Source of the DNA: JBBREP01 sp036501845
GTDB lineage: Bacteria; Actinomycetota; Acidimicrobiia; IMCC26256; PALSA-610
Direction: 5' to 3'
Length of the DNA: 64,000 nucleotides
NCBI GenBank assembly: GCA_036501845.1
Contig: DASXZO010000095.1
Span: forward strand, 1 to 64,000
Of this stretch, positions 59,292 to 64,000 are shown in pieces. The notes under the pieces were generated by a model, which was not told the DNA's origin, did not search any database, and saw only the letters and a program-made list of their open reading frames with translations. The position numbers were made by a program, and so were the translations under genes. How positions within the stretch are numbered: position 1 is the stretch's first letter; each line of letters starts with the position of its first letter.

Positions 59292-60329
59292 ATGGGAATT
59301 CCGCTTCCCGAACCCAGCGCCACCGAGATTGTCCCGCCGACGGTGGTCGACAAGACCGTCGCGCGCTGCAACGCCGAACTCGAGACGCTCGAGCACCGTC
59401 TCGAGGTTGCGCTCGCGACCGCGCGTCGCAACGAAGAACGGCTCGCGGCCACGTCGGTGGGTCGCGTGATCGACGACGAGTTCGAGACCGCGGTGCTCGA
59501 GGTGGTCGAGCGTTATGCCGACCTGATCGCGTCGGGCCGCGTCGATCCCGAGATCCTCGTGGAGTCGGCTCTGGCGCCGCTGGTGTTGCCGGCGCCGGGA
59601 CCGGCGCTGCCCGAGGTACCTGCGCGCAACACAACCGCGAGCGATGCCGCTGCGTCCGACGAGATGCTGTCCGACTCGCTGTTGTCCGATGCACAACTGT
59701 CCGATCTCGCAACGCCGCCCGCTCCCGAAGCTGCGCCGCCCGCAGTGGAAGATGTCGTCGAGGACGCCGTCGAGGATGCCGTCGAGGGGGCACCGGTGGC
59801 GGCGCTCGCCGAGCCGGGCGACCTCGCCGATTTTCAACCGGACGCGCCATCTGCGGTGTCGGCGACGCCCACGAACGGGACGAACGGCCACGCGCACGAC
59901 GGCGACGAGCTCGCCGCCCTTGCTGCCGGGCGTCGCTCGCGCCGGCGGCGCGGCACCACAGTGGTCACTCGCCCCGACCCGTCGCAGCTTGCGGCGACAC
60001 CGGCAGTTGCCGTCGAGGTCGCGGACGCGCCACTCATCGCGGAAGTGCCTGTCCCGGAAGCGCCCGTCGAGGTCGCAGCGCCCGTCGAGGTCGCGGCGCC
60101 CGTCGTCGCGGCACCCGTTGCAGTCGAAGCCGGCCACACCGAGGTGGTCCCGGCTGTCGCGGCCGAGGACCTCGACGCGCCTGACGACGAGCAAGCCGAG
60201 CGTGTGCCGGCCGAGTTGGTCGACGACGACTCGGTCGAGGAGCGGCACTCGGGTTGGCCGGCGCACCTCCTCATCCACGCGGGTTTGATCCTCGTGGTGT
60301 TCGCACTCATCCTGTTCCGACTCTCCTGA
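59292..60329 (+). CDS. Tail-anchored Ala/Pro/acidic protein with N-terminal coiled coil
   Basis: A 345-aa protein. A coiled-coil N-terminus (ARCNAELETLEHRLEVALAT, 24-44) precedes a long low-complexity region rich in Ala, Pro, Val, Glu and Asp, with repeats such as PVEVAAPVEVAAPVVAAPV. A basic patch RRSRRRRG sits at about residue 215, and a single C-terminal TM helix (about 325-343) is followed by RLS. Cytoplasmic except for the tail anchor. ATG 59292 follows the preceding stop by one base. No family recognised; a scaffold for envelope synthesis at a subcellular site is plausible. Confidence 0.65.
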   Translation: MGIPLPEPSATEIVPPTVVDKTVARCNAELETLEHRLEVALATARRNEERLAATSVGRVIDDEFETAVLEVVERYADLIASGRVDPEILVESALAPLVLPAPGPALPEVPARNTTASDAAASDEMLSDSLLSDAQLSDLATPPAPEAAPPAVEDVVEDAVEDAVEGAPVAALAEPGDLADFQPDAPSAVSATPTNGTNGHAHDGDELAALAAGRRSRRRRGTTVVTRPDPSQLAATPAVAVEVADAPLIAEVPVPEAPVEVAAPVEVAAPVVAAPVAVEAGHTEVVPAVAAEDLDAPDDEQAERVPAELVDDDSVEERHSGWPAHLLIHAGLILVVFALILFRLS

Positions 60330-60342
60330 CGGGCCGGCCGCC

Positions 60343-62145
60343 GTGCCCCTGCTTTTTGGCCTCATCGCGGCCGGCACGCTGATGTTCTTCGGTGGCGTGA
60401 TGCTGCGGCGCGGCGCGCCCGCCGCGGTGAGCGGCGACGGTGGTGTGTACGCCGACGCGCCAGTGCCGCGCGCCGAGCCCGCGTCGCCTGCGTCGCGGCC
60501 CGCGCGCCGGATGTCGGCCGAACGGCGTGGCGACCTCCTGGCGTGGCTCGGCTACACCGCGCTCTATGTGGTGGTCGGCGCCTACATCGTGCTCGGCCGC
60601 CACATCGTCGCCGGCGACGCCGCGGCGCGGGTCGCGCAAGCGTGGTACGTGATCGCGAGTCGCGATCCGCATCTGGCCGCAATCGGCTTCGTGTGGAACC
60701 CGTTGCCGTCGCTGCTCGAGATCCCGCTCGTGGCGCTGCGCGGCATCTGGCCCGCGCTCTCCCAGGACACGTTCGCGGGCACGATCGTGTCGGCCGTCTT
60801 CATGGCCAGTGCGGTCGTGCATCTCCGCGCGTGTTTGCGCGAGATGCACGCGTCGAACGCGGTGTCGATCATGCTCACCGCCGGCACGGCGTTGAGCCCG
60901 ATGGTGATCATGTACGGCGCCAACGGCATGTCCGAGGCGATGTACCTCTGCTTCCTGCTCGGAGCGGTCCGCTACCTGATGCGTTGGACCGTGAACGGTC
61001 AGGTGCGCGCACTGGTGTGGACCGCGTGCTACCTCGCCCTTGCGGTGCTGACGCGCTACGAGGCGGTTGCCGCGATCGCCGCGGTCACGGTGGTGGTGTT
61101 CGCAGTGGGCAGCATGGCGCGCGACCACGACCGACCCATTCGTGAGCGAGCGCTCGGCGGCCTGAGCGACGCGCTCGTGGTCGCACTGCCTCCACTCACC
61201 GCGTTTGTCGCGTGGTGCGTGGTCAGCTGGGTGATCGTGGGCGACGCGTTCGTCCAGTTCAACTCGCGCTACGGCAACGCCTCGATTTTGCAGGCGTCGG
61301 GTGGTTCGTCGACGGGCGCGGGCCTGCATCCGCTGGTGTTCGCGCTGGAGCAGACGTTCGCGTACGCGCCGGTGGGGCTTGCGATCGGTGTCGGCGGGGT
61401 TGTTGTGGCCTGGCTGCGCCGCGATCGCCGGTACCTCGCGCTCGTGGCGCTCGCCGCACCGCTCGTGTTCAGCCTCGGTGCGTACGCGCACGGCGGCACC
61501 TTCGGCCTGTTCCGCTACTACATCCCCGCATTGCCGCTCGCGTTCCTCGCGGTCGCACTGCTCCTTCATCCGCGGCGCGGGATGCGGCCGCCGGCGCCGA
61601 GCTGGCTCGCCCCCGGAAGCACGGGCGCGCTGCTCATGGTGTTCGTGGTCGTGCTGTCGAGCTTCATGGCGACCACTGCGGCAGTGGCGAGCGCGCGCCT
61701 CGCGCCCACCGATCAACCGGTCGTCAGCCAGTTGTTCCACTCCACGAGCTCGGCGAAGACGCTCACCTACACCGACCTGCTCGACAGCGGTGCCTCCATG
61801 GCCCACGCGATCGACAAGTACGGGCTCGCGTCAGGATCGATCGCCATGGACACGTTCGATTGTGGCTTCATGGTGTTGCTGAACTCTGCGAATCCCCATC
61901 AGTTCGTGATCACGAGCGATCGTGACTTCGAGCGGATCGTGGCCGACCCGGTGGCGTTCCATGTGCCGTATGTGCTCGTGCCCGACGCCGATACCGGCAT
62001 CGACGCGATCAGTGTGGCGCACCCCGGCATCTTCAACGGCGGCACCGTCGACGGCTTCGACACCAAGGTGATCGCAACGTTCCACACGCCGGCGTGTCCG
62101 GATTACCGCCTCATCCAGATCGTGAACGACCAGGGCTTGCGGTGA
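60343..62145 (+). CDS. Polytopic GT-C-like membrane protein
   Basis: A 600-aa membrane protein with about 11 TM helices and a final soluble outer domain (about 455-600). The first outer loop after TM2 holds GRHIVAGDAAARVAQAWYV, at the place where GT-C glycosyltransferases (ArnT/PMT/GT39 type) have their catalytic acid. RDPHLAAIGFVWNPLPSL and LTRYEAVAA follow, as in GT-C cores. Donor would be a polyprenyl-phosphate sugar. GTG 60343; its stop overlaps the GT2 gene as GTGA, suggesting joint polysaccharide or glycolipid work. Activity is inferred. Confidence 0.7.
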   Translation: MPLLFGLIAAGTLMFFGGVMLRRGAPAAVSGDGGVYADAPVPRAEPASPASRPARRMSAERRGDLLAWLGYTALYVVVGAYIVLGRHIVAGDAAARVAQAWYVIASRDPHLAAIGFVWNPLPSLLEIPLVALRGIWPALSQDTFAGTIVSAVFMASAVVHLRACLREMHASNAVSIMLTAGTALSPMVIMYGANGMSEAMYLCFLLGAVRYLMRWTVNGQVRALVWTACYLALAVLTRYEAVAAIAAVTVVVFAVGSMARDHDRPIRERALGGLSDALVVALPPLTAFVAWCVVSWVIVGDAFVQFNSRYGNASILQASGGSSTGAGLHPLVFALEQTFAYAPVGLAIGVGGVVVAWLRRDRRYLALVALAAPLVFSLGAYAHGGTFGLFRYYIPALPLAFLAVALLLHPRRGMRPPAPSWLAPGSTGALLMVFVVVLSSFMATTAAVASARLAPTDQPVVSQLFHSTSSAKTLTYTDLLDSGASMAHAIDKYGLASGSIAMDTFDCGFMVLLNSANPHQFVITSDRDFERIVADPVAFHVPYVLVPDADTGIDAISVAHPGIFNGGTVDGFDTKVIATFHTPACPDYRLIQIVNDQGLR

Positions 62146-64000
62146 CGCTGCTCACTGTCGAACCCACCGACGAGACCGAGCGGCTGCACCGCGCGTGCGA
62201 CGACATCGCGAGGCGCGCACCGGAACTCTCGGCCCACACCTTTCTCTCACGTGGCCAACGGCGTTTCTTCATCGGGCTCGCGGTGATCACGGTCGTGGGG
62301 CTTGTGCTCGTGCCGAAGGCAACGGTCATCACCTTCGTCGCGATGTGTATCGTCGCGTACGTCGCAGTGGTCACGCAGCGCATCGTGCTCACGCACCGGT
62401 CGCTCACCACCTCTGCGGTCGTGGCGGTCACCGACGAGGAAGCACGCGCGCTTCCCGCCGACGCGCTGCCTGTGTACACGGTGCTCGTGCCGATGTACAA
62501 GGAAGCGGCTGTGGTCGAACAGCTCGTCGCGCACCTTCGCGCCATCGAGTATCCGCGCCATTTGCTCGAGGTGTTGCTGCTCGTCGAGGAGGACGACTCC
62601 GAGACCCTGGCCGCAGTGCTCGCGCATGCCCACGACGACTTCTCGGTGATCACCGTGCCTGCCGGCGAGCCGCGCACGAAGCCGCGTGCGCTCAACTACG
62701 GCCTCACCTTCGCCACTGGCGAGTACGTGACGATCTACGACGCCGAGGATCGACCGGAGCCGCTGCAGCTTCGACGCGCCGTGGTTGCGTTCGATCGCGC
62801 CGGACCCGATGTCGCCTGCCTCCAGGCCCAACTCGCCTTCTGGAATTTCGACCAGAACCTGCTCACGCGCCTCTTCGAAGTGGAATACCGGCAGTGCTTC
62901 GAGCTGGTGCTTCCGGCGATCAGCGTGACTGATGCCCCGGTGCCACTCGGAGGCACGTCGAACCACATCCGGCGGAGCGTGCTCGACAACGTGGGCGCGT
63001 GGGATCCCTACAACGTCACCGAGGACGCCGATCTCGGCATCCGGCTGCGCCGGGCTGGCTATCGCTGTCTCGTGTTCGAATCGACCACGCTCGAAGAGGC
63101 CAACTCCGACTACGTCAACTGGAACAAGCAGCGCTCGCGTTGGTACAAGGGCTACCTCCAGACGTGGCTGGTGCACATGCGCAGCCCGATGCGTGTGCTC
63201 GACGAGCTCGGCTGGCGCGGCTTCCTCGAGTTCAACGCGTTCATTGCAGGCACTCCGTTGCTCTCGCTGCTGAATCTCGCGTTCTGGGCCACCACCCTCG
63301 GCTGGTTCGTGGGCCACTTCTCGGCGATCCAGGCGGTGTTCCCGGCGCCGCTCTACTACCCGGCGCTCGCGCTGTTCGTGTTCGGCAATTTCGCGATGGC
63401 GTATTTGTTCATCCTCGCGGCGCGCAACACGGGGCGCCCGTCGCTCGTGTGGAGCGCGTGTGTCGTGCCGCTCTACTGGCTGTTCATGGCCATCGCCGCG
63501 GTCAAGGCCTTCTATCAACTCGCCGTCGACCGCTCGTTCTGGGAGAAGACGGTGCACGGGCTCGCCGCGCCGGACGACCCGGATGCGATCGAAGCGTCGC
63601 CGACACCGGAGCATGTGCGCGGCGATGGCGGGATTGCGCCGCTCGACTCGGCCGGGCTCGAGGCGCTCGGCGTCGTCCGGATCGCGGTCGCGCCGATCGC
63701 AGTCGCGCCCATGGCTCCGGTTGGCGGCGCGGAGTCGCGCGAGCACGATCGACCACCCGTGGAGCCGTGGATCGACGCGGAGCCTCGGGGCGACGCGCTC
63801 GTCCCGAGAGCCCGGCTGCGCAGAAGTGTCGGCCGGGCTCTGGCGGTCGGTGGTGCGCTCACCGCGCTCTTCGCGATCTACGTCGCCGTGTTCAGCGGCC
63901 CGTTCACCCGGCCCGTGTCGGGGCAGATCGTGAGCACCGTGCCCGTCGCCCCGGCCTCGGGCACGTGCGTCGCCGGGCTCACCGTGGCGCGCATCGGACT
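62142..64000 (+). CDS. GT2 family processive-type glycosyltransferase (partial, runs off the right edge)
   Basis: Reading starts GTG 62142 (VTLLTVEPTDETERLHRACD) and stays open to the window end, over 619 codons; the stop lies outside. Two TM helices (about 41-78) precede the GT-A domain: YTVLVPMYKEAAVVEQLVAH, DAED (200-203, DxD), TEDADLGIRLRRAGY (about 293) and QRSRWYKG (330-337), the ED and Q-x-x-R-W motifs of cellulose-synthase-like enzymes. At least three TM helices follow (about 365-470), then a linker and another TM. It likely builds or exports a polysaccharide from NDP-sugar. Coupled to the preceding gene by a 4-nt overlap. Confidence 0.85.
   Translation, partial: MTLLTVEPTDETERLHRACDDIARRAPELSAHTFLSRGQRRFFIGLAVITVVGLVLVPKATVITFVAMCIVAYVAVVTQRIVLTHRSLTTSAVVAVTDEEARALPADALPVYTVLVPMYKEAAVVEQLVAHLRAIEYPRHLLEVLLLVEEDDSETLAAVLAHAHDDFSVITVPAGEPRTKPRALNYGLTFATGEYVTIYDAEDRPEPLQLRRAVVAFDRAGPDVACLQAQLAFWNFDQNLLTRLFEVEYRQCFELVLPAISVTDAPVPLGGTSNHIRRSVLDNVGAWDPYNVTEDADLGIRLRRAGYRCLVFESTTLEEANSDYVNWNKQRSRWYKGYLQTWLVHMRSPMRVLDELGWRGFLEFNAFIAGTPLLSLLNLAFWATTLGWFVGHFSAIQAVFPAPLYYPALALFVFGNFAMAYLFILAARNTGRPSLVWSACVVPLYWLFMAIAAVKAFYQLAVDRSFWEKTVHGLAAPDDPDAIEASPTPEHVRGDGGIAPLDSAGLEALGVVRIAVAPIAVAPMAPVGGAESREHDRPPVEPWIDAEPRGDALVPRARLRRSVGRALAVGGALTALFAIYVAVFSGPFTRPVSGQIVSTVPVAPASGTCVAGLTVARIG

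Noticed and set aside
1..64000. Insertion sequences, integrases, prophage genes, CRISPR arrays, rRNA and tRNA genes
   Set aside because: I looked for transposase DDE motifs, recombinase genes, direct-repeat/spacer patterns and RNA gene signatures and saw none.

Overview
The window is high-GC DNA from a chromosome that looks like a deep-branching actinobacterium, with Acidimicrobiia as the best guess. The evidence is GC-rich coding with frequent GTG/TTG starts, 4-nt ATGA/GTGA operon overlaps, class E-type sortases with an LAFTG substrate, DUF5317, DUF4097 and HicB-like families, and short-stem terminators without U-tracts. This is inference from gene content, not a phylogenetic placement. I see no insertion sequence, prophage, CRISPR array, tRNA or rRNA. 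The genes are densely packed and no gap exceeds about 300 bp.

Left part (1-22.6 kb): mostly housekeeping and catabolism. It holds an FG-GAP surface protein, an omega-amidase-like nitrilase, two divergent acyl-CoA dehydrogenases, and an mmsA plus class III aminotransferase pair (valine, thymine or beta-alanine breakdown). Then come pantothenate kinase and a minus-strand run of GT-B glycosyltransferase, FolP2-like protein, small membrane protein, aldo/keto reductase and TetR. A pair of membrane proteins follows, one with an intact HDIG domain and one with a degenerate one. A plus-strand acyl-CoA group (two enoyl-CoA hydratase-family proteins, a 72-aa biotinyl carrier and an HMG-CoA-lyase) comes next. 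A PLP dehydratase abuts a class E-type sortase with its full His-Cys-Arg triad.

Middle (22.6-44.3 kb): a complete System I cytochrome c maturation operon, ccmABCDEFGHI, including a 57-aa ccmD. It is followed by a cyclophilin, an autoregulated-looking ribbon-helix-helix gene with a DUF4097 partner, and an AlaX-type editing protein. A sulfur-type island comes next: a sulfonate-type ABC transporter, two paralogous Rrf2 regulators, a TauE/SafE exporter and a molybdopterin oxidoreductase, with a shared candidate operator. The rest is an esterase lipoprotein, a GNAT, a collagen-like protein and a beta-helix surface protein. A nearly identical dyad element separates two convergent gene pairs about 4.2 kb apart.

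Right part (44.6-58.9 kb): the most unusual locus. A Pst-type ABC transporter (pstC, pstA, pstS-like, pstB) is interleaved with cell-surface genes. These are a second solute-binding protein, a 923-aa membrane-anchored surface protein, and three paralogous two-cysteine surface proteins. The three carry different C-terminal anchors: PEAP+TM+basic, TM+basic, and LAFTG+TM+basic. The locus also encodes an exosortase/archaeosortase homologue with its Cys-Arg-His triad, and a sortase homologue whose catalytic Cys and Arg are both missing. Most junctions overlap by 4-19 nt, so the genes are probably co-transcribed. My reading is a surface-displayed binding or adhesion apparatus that reuses a Pst transporter scaffold and two protein-sorting systems. 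The ligand is unknown, and the PstS phosphate loop is altered. Downstream (59-64 kb) are a DivIVA-like coiled-coil protein, a tail-anchored acidic protein, a multi-pass GT-C-like protein and a GT2 glycosyltransferase cut by the window edge.
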